The notes: generated from the letters alone by a model not told the origin. Numbered from the stretch's first letter, positions 42,942 through 53,379 are shown. The stretch: 64,000 nucleotides of DNA from an uncultured Flavobacteriales bacterium (GCA_905478765.1 CAJQJY010000004.1:1-64000); one strand, 5' to 3'. Translations and numbers: made by a program.

Positions 42942-44474
42942 TTACAAATCAAACTTGATTCCTTGTGCTAAAGGTAATTCTTCGGTATAATTAATTGTGT
43001 TAGTTTGTCTTCTCATGTAAATTTTCCAAGCATCAGAGCCACTTTCTCTTCCTCCACCCGTTTCTTTTTCTCCACCAAAAGCACCACCAATTTCAGCACC
43101 TGAAGTACCAATATTTACATTTGCTATACCACAATCAGAACCCGCAACTGATAAGAATTTTTCAGCCTCACGCAAGTTAGTTGTCATGATAGCAGAAGAC
43201 AATCCTTGTTTTACTCCATTTTGCATTTCCACAGCCTCTTCTAACTCAGTATATTTCATGATGTATAAAATAGGCGCAAAAGTTTCATCTTGTACAATTT
43301 GGAAATCATTTTCAGCTTCAATAATTACTGGCTTTACATAACAACCACTTTCATAACCTACACCCTCTAACACGCCACCCTCAACCAACACATTCCCACC
43401 CTCTTCTTTTGCTTTTTCAATAGCATTTAAATACATATTTACAGCATCTTTATCTATAAGCGGTCCAACATGATTACTTTCATCTAAAGGATTACCAATA
43501 GATAGCTGAGTATAAGCTTTCGCTAATTTATTCTTAACCTCATCATAAACGGATTCGTGAATAATTAATCTTCTTGTAGAGGTGCATCTTTGTCCGCAAG
43601 TACCAACAGCGCCAAATAATGCACCAATAATTGTAATTTCTAAATCAGCATTGGGGGTAATAATAATTGCATTATTACCTCCTAATTCTAATAATGACGT
43701 TCCAAATCTTTTAGCCACCTCAGCACCCACAATTCTACCCATTCTTGTTGATCCGGTAGCAGAAATTAAAGGTAATCTATCATCAGAAGTCATCATTTCA
43801 CCCACCTTATAATCTCCATTTATGATACAAGAAATCCCCTCTGGTAAATCATTTTCTTTCACTACTTCATTCCAGATGTTTTGACAAGCAACTGCACATA
43901 AAGGCGCTTTTTCTGAAGCCTTCCAAACACAAGTATCTCCTGAAATCCAGGCTAATGCTGTATTCCAGTTCCAAACAGCAACCGGAAAATTAAATGCAGA
44001 AATAATTCCAACCACACCAAGCGGATGATATTGTTCGTACATTCTATGTCCTGGACGTTCAGAGTGCATAGTTAAACCATGCAGTTGACGGGAAAGACCA
44101 ACTGCAAAATCACATATATCAATCATTTCTTGCACCTCTCCTAAACCTTCTTGTAAAGATTTCCCCATTTCATAAGAAACAAGTTCTCCCAACTCTTGCT
44201 TATAAGCCCTTAATTTTTCCCCATACTGACGAACAATATCCCCCCTAAGTGGAGCAGGTTTTAGTCTCCAATCTTTAAATGCTGCTGTTGCGGCCTGCAT
44301 TACTTTTTCATATTCTTCTGGAGTAGTTGCAGTAACTTTTCCAATCAAACTTCCATCTACCGGAGAATAAGATTCAATTTCAGCACCACTACCAAAAGAC
44401 TTAGACCCTGTTGAAGTTCCATTATTAGATGCTTTAATTCCTAAAACGCCTAGTGTTTTTTTTATATCAATCAT
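42942..44474 (-). CDS. Aldehyde dehydrogenase, ALDH7 type (aminoadipate-semialdehyde dehydrogenase-like)
   Basis: A 510-residue NAD(P)-dependent aldehyde dehydrogenase. The cofactor loop is in ISATGSTRMGRIVGAEVAK, and the catalytic Glu in LLELGGNNAIII. The nucleophilic Cys is in GTCGQRCTSTRRLI, and the C-terminal motif is NIGTSGAEIGGAFGGEKETGG. That last block and the CGQRCTSTRR context are typical of ALDH7/antiquitin, which oxidises alpha-aminoadipate semialdehyde in lysine breakdown. A minus-strand TACTTTTG box lies about 30 nt upstream of the ATG. The exact substrate is inferred from the family only. Confidence 0.9.
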   Translation of the reverse strand: MIDIKKTLGVLGIKASNNGTSTGSKSFGSGAEIESYSPVDGSLIGKVTATTPEEYEKVMQAATAAFKDWRLKPAPLRGDIVRQYGEKLRAYKQELGELVSYEMGKSLQEGLGEVQEMIDICDFAVGLSRQLHGLTMHSERPGHRMYEQYHPLGVVGIISAFNFPVAVWNWNTALAWISGDTCVWKASEKAPLCAVACQNIWNEVVKENDLPEGISCIINGDYKVGEMMTSDDRLPLISATGSTRMGRIVGAEVAKRFGTSLLELGGNNAIIITPNADLEITIIGALFGAVGTCGQRCTSTRRLIIHESVYDEVKNKLAKAYTQLSIGNPLDESNHVGPLIDKDAVNMYLNAIEKAKEEGGNVLVEGGVLEGVGYESGCYVKPVIIEAENDFQIVQDETFAPILYIMKYTELEEAVEMQNGVKQGLSSAIMTTNLREAEKFLSVAGSDCGIANVNIGTSGAEIGGAFGGEKETGGGRESGSDAWKIYMRRQTNTINYTEELPLAQGIKFDL

Positions 44475-44544
44475 TGTAATTTGTTTTTATAAAATGAGAG
44501 TGCAAAAGTAGAAAAAAAGATGAGTTATGATTTGATATGCCTTG

Positions 44545-45813
44545 TTATTCCTTGGCTTCACTTTCTTTCTCAAAAAATTCTTTTTCCACCAACAACTCCT
44601 CATCTTCATATTCCCCAATTTGAGCGATTTTGTTTTTATAGGAAATTAAGGACCATGTCATCACAAGGCAACTTACCAAAATCACAAACAGTAACACTCC
44701 TTGAAACTCAGGCCCAACTGACAACTCTTTAGGAATGGCAAAAAACAGGAGTATGGTTATCAATCCTCTTGGAGCTAAAAAAAGTTGAGTAACAATGTTT
44801 TTTCCGTTAAAAATAAAGAGTGTTATAGCCCTAACTAAATAGATTATAAACAAAATAACTAAGCCAATTCCAATAACCTTTAAGCTTAAAAGGGAGCCCA
44901 AATATACCGACCAACCAAAGATAATAAAAAAGAAAGTCCTTACCACAAAAGCAGTTTCGGCGGTTACCACCTTCATGTCATCCAGCACCTCCTCTACTTT
45001 TTCTTCATTCAATAACCTCATTAAACCTCCTCTGAAAAACACTTTGTAGTTGTTTAGTATCATACCAAAAATAAGAATGATAATTAAAGAAGATAAGTGG
45101 AACATTTTACCAACAGCATAAAGCAGAAGTAGGATTGCAATTAGTAAAAACAACTTTACATGTCCTTTTATGTTTTGGAACACGTATATAAGCATGTAAG
45201 AAATAATAATTGAGAAAACTACAGTTAAAGCTAAGTTGCCAAAAACCTCACCATACACACTTTCGTTAGAACCAGAACCTACCATAGTCAATACGCTATA
45301 AAAACCAATTATACCAACAATATCTGAAAAAGTGCTTTCATATATCATGAATTCACGCTTATCCTCATCCAAATCATCAATGCTAGGCAATATGATTGCA
45401 GAGCTTAAAATTGATAAAGGAATGGTGTACAAAAGGGCAATTAACACCTCAACCCCCATGATATGGTTAAGCACTAAAGCAGCCAAATAAGCAGTCCCAG
45501 CCAAACCGATAAGAGCAACTAAAAATGATTTAATTATGAGTCCAAATTTTTCCCTTAAAAGCTGTAAATCTAAAGCGGCCTCCAACACAATTAAGATTAA
45601 TCCAACCACACCTAAAACCTCTAAAACAGGAAGTAAATTTGGTTTTGGAAAGCCAGAAAAACGCAGAAGATAATTTATTCCAATTCCCAATCCTATTAGT
45701 AGTAAAACAGCAGGTATTCCTGATTTTTTAGCAGACAAATTAAAGAAATAAGAAATAATAATCGTTATCGAAAAAATGATTATTAAATGATATGTAGTTA
45801 GCGCCTCAAACAA
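44545..45813 (-). CDS. Cation:proton antiporter (CPA family)
   Basis: A 422-residue polytopic membrane protein with about 11-12 hydrophobic segments. The opening SAKKSGIPAVLLLIGLGIG and the LIVLEAALDL block match Na+(K+)/H+ antiporters of the CPA superfamily. The second half has LAPRGLITILLFFAIP, the conserved late re-entrant region, and the C-terminus is short and acidic. No TrkA-N or UspA domain is attached. It is the last gene of the M23-GH3-dxr-rseP run, 1 bp after rseP. The transported cation cannot be determined. Confidence 0.87.
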   Translation of the reverse strand: MFEALTTYHLIIIFSITIIISYFFNLSAKKSGIPAVLLLIGLGIGINYLLRFSGFPKPNLLPVLEVLGVVGLILIVLEAALDLQLLREKFGLIIKSFLVALIGLAGTAYLAALVLNHIMGVEVLIALLYTIPLSILSSAIILPSIDDLDEDKREFMIYESTFSDIVGIIGFYSVLTMVGSGSNESVYGEVFGNLALTVVFSIIISYMLIYVFQNIKGHVKLFLLIAILLLLYAVGKMFHLSSLIIILIFGMILNNYKVFFRGGLMRLLNEEKVEEVLDDMKVVTAETAFVVRTFFFIIFGWSVYLGSLLSLKVIGIGLVILFIIYLVRAITLFIFNGKNIVTQLFLAPRGLITILLFFAIPKELSVGPEFQGVLLFVILVSCLVMTWSLISYKNKIAQIGEYEDEELLVEKEFFEKESEAKE

Positions 45814-45814
45814 T

Positions 45815-47152
45815 TTAAAAGAGTCTTAAAATATCATTACCATTAGCAAAAACAAGTAAACTTAACAGCAGTATCATTCCAAACACTTGAGCAGATTCCA
45901 TTACTTTTTCAGGTGCGGGCTTACCCACGATAATTTCGTAAACCAAGAACACAACATGACCACCATCTAGGGCGGGAATAGGTAACACATTCATAAATGC
46001 TAACATTAAAGATAAGAAAGCTGTTAAATTCCAAAACACCTCCCAATTCCATGTTGCCGGGAACATAGAGCCAATTGCTCCAAAACCACCCATTCCTTTA
46101 TAAGCCCCTGTGCTTGGGGATAAAATCAATATAAATTGATCGATATATGAGCTTAGTTTTTTTATTGCTTTATTATATCCCGCAGGAAAAGAGGCGGCAA
46201 ATCCATATTTATGAGAAGCTAGAGTATAGAGATCTAACTCTTCAAGTTGTTTTAGCGAAATGTTGGCAGGAGAAAATCCAAGAGTTCCTTCATTAGAAAC
46301 AGGTGCGGAAATAATTAATTTTTTGTTATTTCTATTTACTATAAGATCAACATTCTTACCCTTATGTTTTGATAACTCTGATTTAAACTCGTCAAAATAT
46401 TGAATTAACCCCCCATTGATTCCTAAAAGGATATCTTTTTTCATTAAACCTGCTTTTTTGGCATTCGAACCTTCAGGAAAACCACTAATAATAGTTGGGA
46501 TTCTTGGGTAAAACAATTGTTTATTTTCATTATTTAAAAATTGATCAACCACATCAACAGGCATGCTAATATCGGTTATCAACCCACTTCTTTCAACTGT
46601 TATTGTTTTCGAAATAATCACTTTTTCTACAACATCAGAGAAACGCTCTATTTTTTCTCCATCAGCAGCCAGAAACTTATCCCCATTTTCAAAACCAAGA
46701 TCGGCTGCCATATCACTAACCACCCAAACCCCATCAACCAAATTTTCGTTTGGTAAATACTTATCTCCATAAACAAATAAAGTCATTGAATAAATAAAAA
46801 CACCCAGCAATAAATTTACTGTAACGCCACCCAACATAATGATTAACCTTTGCCATGCAGGTTTTGCTCTAAACTCCCAAGGTTCAGCAGGCTTTCCCAT
46901 CTGCTCCTTATCCATACTTTCATCAATCATGCCTGATATTTTTACATATCCACCAAGAGGAAGCCAACCAATTCCATATTCAGTATCGCCAATTTTCTTT
47001 TTTACAACCGAAAACCAAGGGTCGAAAAACAAGTAGAACTTCTCCACTCTTGTTTTAAATAATTTTGCGGGTATAAAATGTCCTAGTTCGTGTAGTACTA
47101 CTAGTATTGATAAACTCATTAAGAGTTGAGTTGCTTTTATTAAAAATTCCAT
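45815..47152 (-). CDS. rseP: Site-2 protease RseP-type intramembrane zinc metalloprotease
   Basis: A 445-residue inner-membrane protease. The HExxH zinc motif is in the first membrane segment (VVLHELGHFIPAKLF) and the third ligand is in PIPALDGGHVVFLVYE. Two PDZ-like regions lie between (about residues 135-310), with KKAGLMKKDILLGING typical. It cleaves membrane-bound anti-sigma factors and signal-peptide remnants. It directly abuts the dxr stop, the dxr-rseP order seen in many bacteria. Confidence 0.95.
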   Translation of the reverse strand: MEFLIKATQLLMSLSILVVLHELGHFIPAKLFKTRVEKFYLFFDPWFSVVKKKIGDTEYGIGWLPLGGYVKISGMIDESMDKEQMGKPAEPWEFRAKPAWQRLIIMLGGVTVNLLLGVFIYSMTLFVYGDKYLPNENLVDGVWVVSDMAADLGFENGDKFLAADGEKIERFSDVVEKVIISKTITVERSGLITDISMPVDVVDQFLNNENKQLFYPRIPTIISGFPEGSNAKKAGLMKKDILLGINGGLIQYFDEFKSELSKHKGKNVDLIVNRNNKKLIISAPVSNEGTLGFSPANISLKQLEELDLYTLASHKYGFAASFPAGYNKAIKKLSSYIDQFILILSPSTGAYKGMGGFGAIGSMFPATWNWEVFWNLTAFLSLMLAFMNVLPIPALDGGHVVFLVYEIIVGKPAPEKVMESAQVFGMILLLSLLVFANGNDILRLF

Positions 47153-48310
47153 CTATAATAGTTCGTTAGCTAATTTTCTTGTCGCTTCATCAGTAGCGAT
47201 ATAATCTTCCAAAGTTGGATCGGAAACAAAAGTAATTTTTTCCATACAATCTGCAATTAATTCTGACATATTTAAAAAACCAATTTTATCTTGCAAAAAA
47301 GCAGCAACAGCAACTTCATTTGAAGCATTCAAAATACACGGCATATTTCCTCCTTTATGCATAGCGTCATAAGCTAGCTGAAGGTTTTTGAAGGTTTTGG
47401 CATCTGGTTTTTCAAAAGTTAAATTTGGGTAGTCCATAAAATTGAAACGCTTAAAAGTATTTTTCAATCTTTGAGGAAATCCAAGCGCATATTGTATTGG
47501 TAGTTTCATATCTGGTATCCCTAATTGTGCTTTTATAGAACCATCCTCAAATTGCACAGCCGAATGAATAATTGATTGAGGGTGAACCACAACTTCAATT
47601 TGATCGGCTTTTAAATCAAACAACCATTTTGCCTCGATAACCTCCAAACCTTTATTCATTAAGGTTGCACTATCAATTGTAATTTTTGCACCCATTTCCC
47701 AATTAGGATGCTTTAGTGCCTGCTCTTTTTTTATGTTTTGTAGTTTTTCTTTTTTCCAACCCCTAAAAGGGCCACCAGAAGCGGTTAAATATATTTTTTC
47801 AATAGGATTATAAGCCTCACCGACTAAACATTGAAATATTGCAGAATGTTCAGAGTCTACAGGATAAATTTGGACATTATATTCTTTGCATAGTTTTGTG
47901 ATTAAATCTCCAGCAACAACCAAAGTCTCCTTGTTTGCTAAAGCAATATTCTTCTTGGCTTTTATTGCTCTAATGGTTGGTTTTAATCCAGAATAACCCA
48001 CTAACGCAGTAAGCACAATATCAATATTTTCTCCCTCAACAACCTCCTCCAATGATTGGGTGCCAGCAAAAACTTTTATCCCCAAATCAAAAAGAGCATC
48101 ATCAACTTCTTTGTATTTATCTTCATTAGTAATTACTACAGTGTTTGGTTTGAATTTTTTTGCTTGCTCTATTAATAGAGCACTATTGTTATTTGCGGTT
48201 AAAACTTCCACTTCAAAAAAATCAGAATGTTTGTTTATAACCTCTAAAGCTTGAGTTCCTATTGAACCAGTTGAACCTAAAATTGCTATTTGTTTTTTCT
48301 TTTGTTCCAT
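47153..48310 (-). CDS. dxr: 1-deoxy-D-xylulose 5-phosphate reductoisomerase
   Basis: Second step of the MEP isoprenoid pathway, NADPH-dependent rearrangement of DXP to MEP. The 385-residue protein has the N-terminal NADPH loop ILGSTGSIGTQALEVI, and ALANKETLVVAGDLI. The metal/substrate motif is PVDSEHSAIFQCL, ASGGPFRGW is the flexible-loop region, and HPNWEMGAKITIDSATLMNKG is split over the usual positions. Its ATG overlaps the GH3 gene stop by one base, and rseP follows with no gap. Confidence 0.97.
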   Translation of the reverse strand: MEQKKKQIAILGSTGSIGTQALEVINKHSDFFEVEVLTANNNSALLIEQAKKFKPNTVVITNEDKYKEVDDALFDLGIKVFAGTQSLEEVVEGENIDIVLTALVGYSGLKPTIRAIKAKKNIALANKETLVVAGDLITKLCKEYNVQIYPVDSEHSAIFQCLVGEAYNPIEKIYLTASGGPFRGWKKEKLQNIKKEQALKHPNWEMGAKITIDSATLMNKGLEVIEAKWLFDLKADQIEVVVHPQSIIHSAVQFEDGSIKAQLGIPDMKLPIQYALGFPQRLKNTFKRFNFMDYPNLTFEKPDAKTFKNLQLAYDAMHKGGNMPCILNASNEVAVAAFLQDKIGFLNMSELIADCMEKITFVSDPTLEDYIATDEATRKLANELL

Positions 48311-49797
48311 TAAAATGCTGTTAATTTATCCGCAATTTTTCTATCATTTGCTAGTCTGGGTACTTTGTTTTGCCCCCCAAGTTTTCCTATTGATTTCATA
48401 TATTCTCTAAATCCATTTTTAGAAATACGTGTTATTTTTAAAGGATTGAGAATTCCACCAGTAATTAAATCTTTGTAGTAAGAATTATATTTTTGAAGCG
48501 TTTGATCTATTTCAACTCCAAACTGTTTTAAATCTTCTGGCTCTTTTTCAAATTCAATCAACCACTCATGATAAGGCAACCCCTCTTCAGGATTTACTTG
48601 AGGAGCAACATGAAATTCATTTACTTCTGAAGTTAGTAACTTTATCGTTTCTTTTAATGATTTTTCAACTTCCTCAGCTATAACATGCTCTCCAAAGGCT
48701 GAGGTGAAATGTTTTATCCTACCACTTACCATAATTCTATAAGGATCTATTGAAACAAACTTAATAGTGTCTCCAATATTATACCCCCAAAGTCCTGCGT
48801 TTGTATTTAAAATAATTACATAATTCACACCAACCTCCACATCTTCTAATGAGATTCTTGTAGGATTTTTATTAAAAAATTCTTCTGAGGGGATAAATTC
48901 ATAAAATATTCCATGATTTACACATAATAACATCCCTTCTTCTGTTTGCGAATCCTGATAAGCAATAAAACCTTCTGAAGCGGGATACAACTCTATGCCA
49001 TCAACTTGTTTTCCAATCAATTTCTCAAATGACATTCGGTAGGGCTCGTAATTTACGCCACCATAAATAAAAAGGTCAAACTTTGGAAAAATATGTTTTA
49101 TGAGTTTCCCTGTTTTTTTTTGTAATTTTTCAAAATACATTTGCACCCAAGGAGGAATTCCAGAGATTAAACTCATATTTTCAGGAAGGGTTTCATCAAC
49201 TATTGCATCAACTTTCTTCTCCCAATCTTCAATACAATTTGTTTCAAAAGAAGGTAAGCGGTTTTTTGTTAAATAAACAGGTATATGGTGCGCAACAATA
49301 CCAGAAAGTCTACCAGTTAAAATATCTCCCGTTTTTGTAAGCTCTGGACTTCCTTGTAAGAATATCATCTTCCCATTTACTATAGATGTATTTTTTGTTT
49401 CAGCAACATAACTAAGAATTGCATCACGAGCAGCTGTAATATGATTAGGCATGCTTTTCTTGGAAATTGGAATGTATTTTTCTCCTGATGTAGTTCCTGA
49501 TGTTTTACAAAAATAAAGTGGTTTTCCAGGCCAAAGAATGTCTTTTTCTCCGTCAATTATTTGGTCTACATACCCTTTTAAACCCTCATAATCTCTAATT
49601 GGGATTTGCATTTTAAAGCTAGTATAATTTCTAATTTCCGAGAAATTATGCTCCCTTCCGAATTTAGTTTTTTTGGCCTGTTTAACTAATTCAAACATTA
49701 GTTTTTGCTGAACTTTTACAGCATTTTCTTTCCATTTACTGTTCCTACTAACAATAAATTTAGCAAAAGGCAAACTTAATGATGATTTAATACCCAT
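48310..49797 (-). CDS. GH3-family acyl-adenylating enzyme
   Basis: A 495-residue protein of the GH3 family, named after plant auxin-amido synthetases, in the adenylate-forming superfamily. It has the FCKTSGTTSGEKYIPIS phosphate-binding motif (about residues 97-113). It also has ELYPASEGFIAYQD, GYNIGDTIKFVS, and the C-terminal hinge VSGRIKHFTSAFGEHV. Bacterial GH3 proteins are common in Bacteroidota, but their acyl and amine substrates are not known. It lies between the M23 peptidase gene (1-bp gap) and dxr (1-bp overlap), so it belongs to an envelope/isoprenoid operon. Confidence 0.92.
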   Translation of the reverse strand: MGIKSSLSLPFAKFIVSRNSKWKENAVKVQQKLMFELVKQAKKTKFGREHNFSEIRNYTSFKMQIPIRDYEGLKGYVDQIIDGEKDILWPGKPLYFCKTSGTTSGEKYIPISKKSMPNHITAARDAILSYVAETKNTSIVNGKMIFLQGSPELTKTGDILTGRLSGIVAHHIPVYLTKNRLPSFETNCIEDWEKKVDAIVDETLPENMSLISGIPPWVQMYFEKLQKKTGKLIKHIFPKFDLFIYGGVNYEPYRMSFEKLIGKQVDGIELYPASEGFIAYQDSQTEEGMLLCVNHGIFYEFIPSEEFFNKNPTRISLEDVEVGVNYVIILNTNAGLWGYNIGDTIKFVSIDPYRIMVSGRIKHFTSAFGEHVIAEEVEKSLKETIKLLTSEVNEFHVAPQVNPEEGLPYHEWLIEFEKEPEDLKQFGVEIDQTLQKYNSYYKDLITGGILNPLKITRISKNGFREYMKSIGKLGGQNKVPRLANDRKIADKLTAF

Positions 49798-49798
49798 C

Positions 49799-50653
49799 TT
49801 AAAATGAAATGTAATTTTCAGGATTTACAGCAATTCCTTTGTGCCAAAGTTCAAAATGTAAATGAGGCCCAGTTGAAAGCTCTCCAGAATTTCCAATTAT
49901 TGCAACATGATCACCAGCACTTACAAAATCACCAACCTCTTTCAATAAAACCGAATTATGCTTATAAAGTGAGATAAAATCATTTTTATGTTGCACTCCA
50001 ATGACATAACCAGTTTCTGAAGTCCAGTGGCTAATAATTATTGTGCCCTCTAAAACCGTTGCAATTCTTGATTTTTCCCTAGCCACTAGATCTACCCCAA
50101 AATGCCTAGTTCTATAGTTAAATTTATCTGTTATTGTTCCACTTAATGGAGGGTAAAACATTAGCAACTCATTGTTTTTTTCTTTATTAAAAGTAATAGA
50201 GCTTTTATCTTCAGTTTCTACCTTTATTCTTAAAAGAGAATCTTCAATTGATTTTTCAAAAAAAATCTCTTTTTCAGAATTTAAAATTTCTTCTGGATCT
50301 TCTGGAATAATTAACTCATCTCCATTTATAATATTAGTTATGTTCTGCAGATAAACCTCTTTGCTGTTTAAAGCTCTTGCTAATGAATCAGTTTTAATGT
50401 TTAATTCAATTAAACTATTTTGAACTTCAGTTGTAGATTTTCCTGGAACATATTCTTTTAAAGGTGTGTAGGTGATTAGTAATAATGTGCTAAAAAAACA
50501 GATAAAAACAAAAATACCTGCAAAAGCAAATATGTTTAACTTGTTTAATTTTACAGATAATTTCTCCTCAAAAGAATCATCTGTAATTATTACAAAACGA
50601 TATTTATGTAGTAGTTTTTTCCAGAAATTATTTAAACCTTCTTTATCTTGCAT
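49799..50653 (-). CDS. Membrane-anchored M23 (LytM-type) peptidoglycan peptidase
   Basis: A 284-residue protein starting at ATG 50653 (MQDKEGLNNFWKKLL). A cytoplasmic N-terminal part is followed by one membrane helix (FAFAGIFVFICFFSTLLLI, about residues 42-60), a linker with coiled-coil character, and a C-terminal LytM domain. Zinc ligands are in RHFGVDLVAR and GPHLHFELWHKG, so the fold appears active. The longer frame back to 50791 overlaps porW and has no matching N-terminus, so I reject it. It heads the minus-strand operon to the antiporter and is divergent from porW. Position near bactofilin suggests cell-shape work. Confidence 0.92.
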   Translation of the reverse strand: MQDKEGLNNFWKKLLHKYRFVIITDDSFEEKLSVKLNKLNIFAFAGIFVFICFFSTLLLITYTPLKEYVPGKSTTEVQNSLIELNIKTDSLARALNSKEVYLQNITNIINGDELIIPEDPEEILNSEKEIFFEKSIEDSLLRIKVETEDKSSITFNKEKNNELLMFYPPLSGTITDKFNYRTRHFGVDLVAREKSRIATVLEGTIIISHWTSETGYVIGVQHKNDFISLYKHNSVLLKEVGDFVSAGDHVAIIGNSGELSTGPHLHFELWHKGIAVNPENYISF

Positions 50654-50745
50654 AAGTTTGCAAATATCATAAAAATATAAGCATATTTGCGTGAATTTTA
50701 CAAATTGCCGTAAAATAAATTTAAACAAAAGAAGTTCATAAGTAG

Positions 50746-53340
50746 ATGAAGCTAATAACACATCATATAAAGATAGTAATTTTAATTTCAATTTTACTTG
50801 TAATTTCCTCTTGTTCTACAAAGAAAAAATCATGGGTCAACAGACAATATCATAATACAACTGCTAAATTTAACGGGTATTTTAATGGAAATGAAAGCAT
50901 GAGATTGGGTGTAAAAAAACTGCACGCAAAACACATAGACGATTTTACAGACCTTCTTTCTGTTTATCCTACAGGAGATTTGAAAAAATCAAAAAAAACC
51001 CATTCTTATATGGATAAGGCTATTAAAAAAGGATCAATTGTGATTCAAAGGCATTCCATGAAAATAAAAGGAAAAGAGTATTGCAAATGGATTGATGACA
51101 ACTATTTTATGGTTGGGAAATCATATTTTTATAAGGGTGAATTTGATGAAGCAATCAAAACATTTAGTTTTATAAATAACGAGTATAAAAAGAGTGAAAT
51201 AATTTATAAAGCAACTCTTTGGCTTATTCGTTCATATGTTGAAAAAGGTGATTTTTCTTCTGCTAAATCTGAGCTTGACGAACTCATGAGTAATAAAAGT
51301 TTTCCTGATAAGCTAGAAAAAAAGTTAGCAATTGTGGCTTCTGATTATTACATACAAACAGGCGATTATACTCAAGCAGTTACTGAGCTAACGAATGCTA
51401 CTCAACTAATTAAAAGAAAGCGTAAAAAAGCAAGGTACTATTATATATTAGCTCAGCTTTATCAGCAGGAAAAAAACCACAAACAAGCTCAAAAAAATTA
51501 CAAACTAGCATTAAAATCAAATCCTGAATACGTGATGACTTTTAATGCAAAAATGAACTTAGCAAGATCATTAGAAGTCGGAAACAAGGACAGCAAAAAG
51601 ATGAAGGAAAAACTGCTTAAAATGACTAAGGACGATAAAAATAAAGAGTATCTTGATCAGATCTATTTTACTTTAGCAGAAATGGACATGAATAAAAAGG
51701 ATACAATTTCTGCAATTGAAAACTATACACTATCTGCTGTAAATAGTATTCAAAATAATTCTCAAAAAGCAATATCTTTTTTAAAACTTGCAGTAATTGC
51801 TTTTGAAAGGTCGCTTTATAGGTCATCAAAAACATATTATGATAGCACCCTATTTTATATGAATTCTGATTTTAGAATGTATGAAGAAGCCAGCGGAAAG
51901 TATAGGATACTTTCCGAACTTATAAATAATTTAGATATTATTGAAATGCAAGATAGTTTGCAAATGATTGCAATGCTTCCAAAGGATGAGCAGAACCAAA
52001 TGATAACACAAATTATACAGGATGAAGTTGAAAAAGAACGAGAAGAAGCAGAAAACGAAAGGTTAAGACGGCAAATGTCCTATCAAAATGGTAGAAACGG
52101 CGGAAGAGAAGAGCAGTTTGGAAACAACACCTCTGGAGGTAAATGGTATTTTTATAACCCAGCAACATTAAGTTTTGGGATGTCAGAATTTAGAAAAAAA
52201 TGGGGCAAAAGAAAGTTAGAAGATGATTGGAGAAGAAAAGATAAAAAAATGACTTCCAGTTTTGAGGTAGATTCAACAGCAATTGACTCAACAGCAATAG
52301 CGACAAAAAACAAAAAAGATCCAAAATTTTATTTAGATCAACTACCATCTTCAATTGAAGATTTTGAATTTTCTAATACCCAAATTAAAGAAGCGTTATT
52401 ACAAGTAGGAACAATTTATAAAGAAGATTTAGAAGCAATTACTAAAAGCACTGAGGTTTTCTCAGAATTATACTCTAGGTTTTCTGATGACGAACAGTAC
52501 GCACCACTTTCTTGCTACAGTATTTATTTAAACCATTCAGATATTGACAATAAATTAGAAGCTCAACAATCAAAACAATTATTACTCAAAAGGTTTCCAA
52601 AAAGCATTTATGCTAAAATGCTTACAAATCCTGATTTTAAACTAGAGACAATCAATAAATTAGCTATTGAAGAATTTGAATATAGATCAGTTTTTGCAAA
52701 TTATTCTACAGAAGAATATCAAGAGGTAATAGACAAAACAACTGTAATTTTAGAAAACGAGTATCAATCAAAGTATTTGTTTTTAAGAGCATTGTCATTT
52801 TTAAATATAGATAACTTTGATAGGGGAATAGAAATATTAAATAAACTTATTTCTATTGATGTAGATGAGGAAATAGTAAAAGAAGCTCAGCATATTTTGG
52901 ACGCCCTTAAAGACCCCTCTAAAATGGAGAAAGCTAATGAGTTGGCTATTGCTGGCTCTCCTTATTTATACAAAAGCACCTTACCTCAAATGGTACTTAT
53001 TGTAATACCAAAAGGATTTGTTGATGTAAATTACTTGAAAACCCTTATTTCTGATTACCACTCACAGGATTTTGAAAATGAAGTCTTTGAAATAAGTGCA
53101 TTACTTTTAGGTATGGATAAACATTTACTAATGATAAAAACTTTTGACAACACTTCTGATGTAATGCATTATTATGAAATGTTCGTTTTGGAAGAAAGCA
53201 TCTTAAAAGAACTTAGCAAATCAGCACACAAGGTGATGGCAATTTCTATTGAGAATTTCCAAGAATTTTATAAAAATAAGGATGAGGATGGTTATCACAA
53301 CTTCTTTAAAAAGAATTATTTAACTATTGAAAAAGAATAA
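50746..53340 (+). CDS. porW: Type IX secretion system lipoprotein PorW/SprE
   Basis: An 864-residue outer-membrane-type lipoprotein. The signal peptide has lipobox LLVISSC. It is followed by WVNRQYHNTTAKFNGYFNGN, the strongly conserved opening of PorW/SprE, and by many tetratricopeptide repeats (about residues 100-360 and 540-720, for example DDNYFMVGKSYFYKGEFDEA). A basic, low-complexity linker (about 440-530) separates the halves. In Porphyromonas and Flavobacterium this protein links the periplasmic motor/ring parts to the translocon and is needed for secretion and gliding. Cargo with T9SS tails occurs at 3-146, 37543-39738 and 41758-42864. Bactofilin follows after 39 bp. Confidence 0.92.
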   Translation: MKLITHHIKIVILISILLVISSCSTKKKSWVNRQYHNTTAKFNGYFNGNESMRLGVKKLHAKHIDDFTDLLSVYPTGDLKKSKKTHSYMDKAIKKGSIVIQRHSMKIKGKEYCKWIDDNYFMVGKSYFYKGEFDEAIKTFSFINNEYKKSEIIYKATLWLIRSYVEKGDFSSAKSELDELMSNKSFPDKLEKKLAIVASDYYIQTGDYTQAVTELTNATQLIKRKRKKARYYYILAQLYQQEKNHKQAQKNYKLALKSNPEYVMTFNAKMNLARSLEVGNKDSKKMKEKLLKMTKDDKNKEYLDQIYFTLAEMDMNKKDTISAIENYTLSAVNSIQNNSQKAISFLKLAVIAFERSLYRSSKTYYDSTLFYMNSDFRMYEEASGKYRILSELINNLDIIEMQDSLQMIAMLPKDEQNQMITQIIQDEVEKEREEAENERLRRQMSYQNGRNGGREEQFGNNTSGGKWYFYNPATLSFGMSEFRKKWGKRKLEDDWRRKDKKMTSSFEVDSTAIDSTAIATKNKKDPKFYLDQLPSSIEDFEFSNTQIKEALLQVGTIYKEDLEAITKSTEVFSELYSRFSDDEQYAPLSCYSIYLNHSDIDNKLEAQQSKQLLLKRFPKSIYAKMLTNPDFKLETINKLAIEEFEYRSVFANYSTEEYQEVIDKTTVILENEYQSKYLFLRALSFLNIDNFDRGIEILNKLISIDVDEEIVKEAQHILDALKDPSKMEKANELAIAGSPYLYKSTLPQMVLIVIPKGFVDVNYLKTLISDYHSQDFENEVFEISALLLGMDKHLLMIKTFDNTSDVMHYYEMFVLEESILKELSKSAHKVMAISIENFQEFYKNKDEDGYHNFFKKNYLTIEKE

Positions 53341-53351
53341 AAAGAATTTGT

Positions 53352-53359
53352 TAATTTTG
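53352..53359 (+). promoter_or_regulatory. Possible -7 element for bactofilin/ATP synthase genes
   Basis: TAATTTTG matches TAnnTTTG and lies 21 nt before the bactofilin ATG. A TTG at 53327-53329 (22-nt spacer) lies inside the porW 3' end. This would allow bactofilin expression independent of porW. Confidence 0.4.
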
Positions 53360-53379
53360 CCATATTAAAATCTAGAAAT

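Noticed and set aside
50653-50791. 46-residue N-terminal extension of the M23 peptidase
   Set aside because: Overlaps the start of porW on the other strand and does not look like the family N-terminus.
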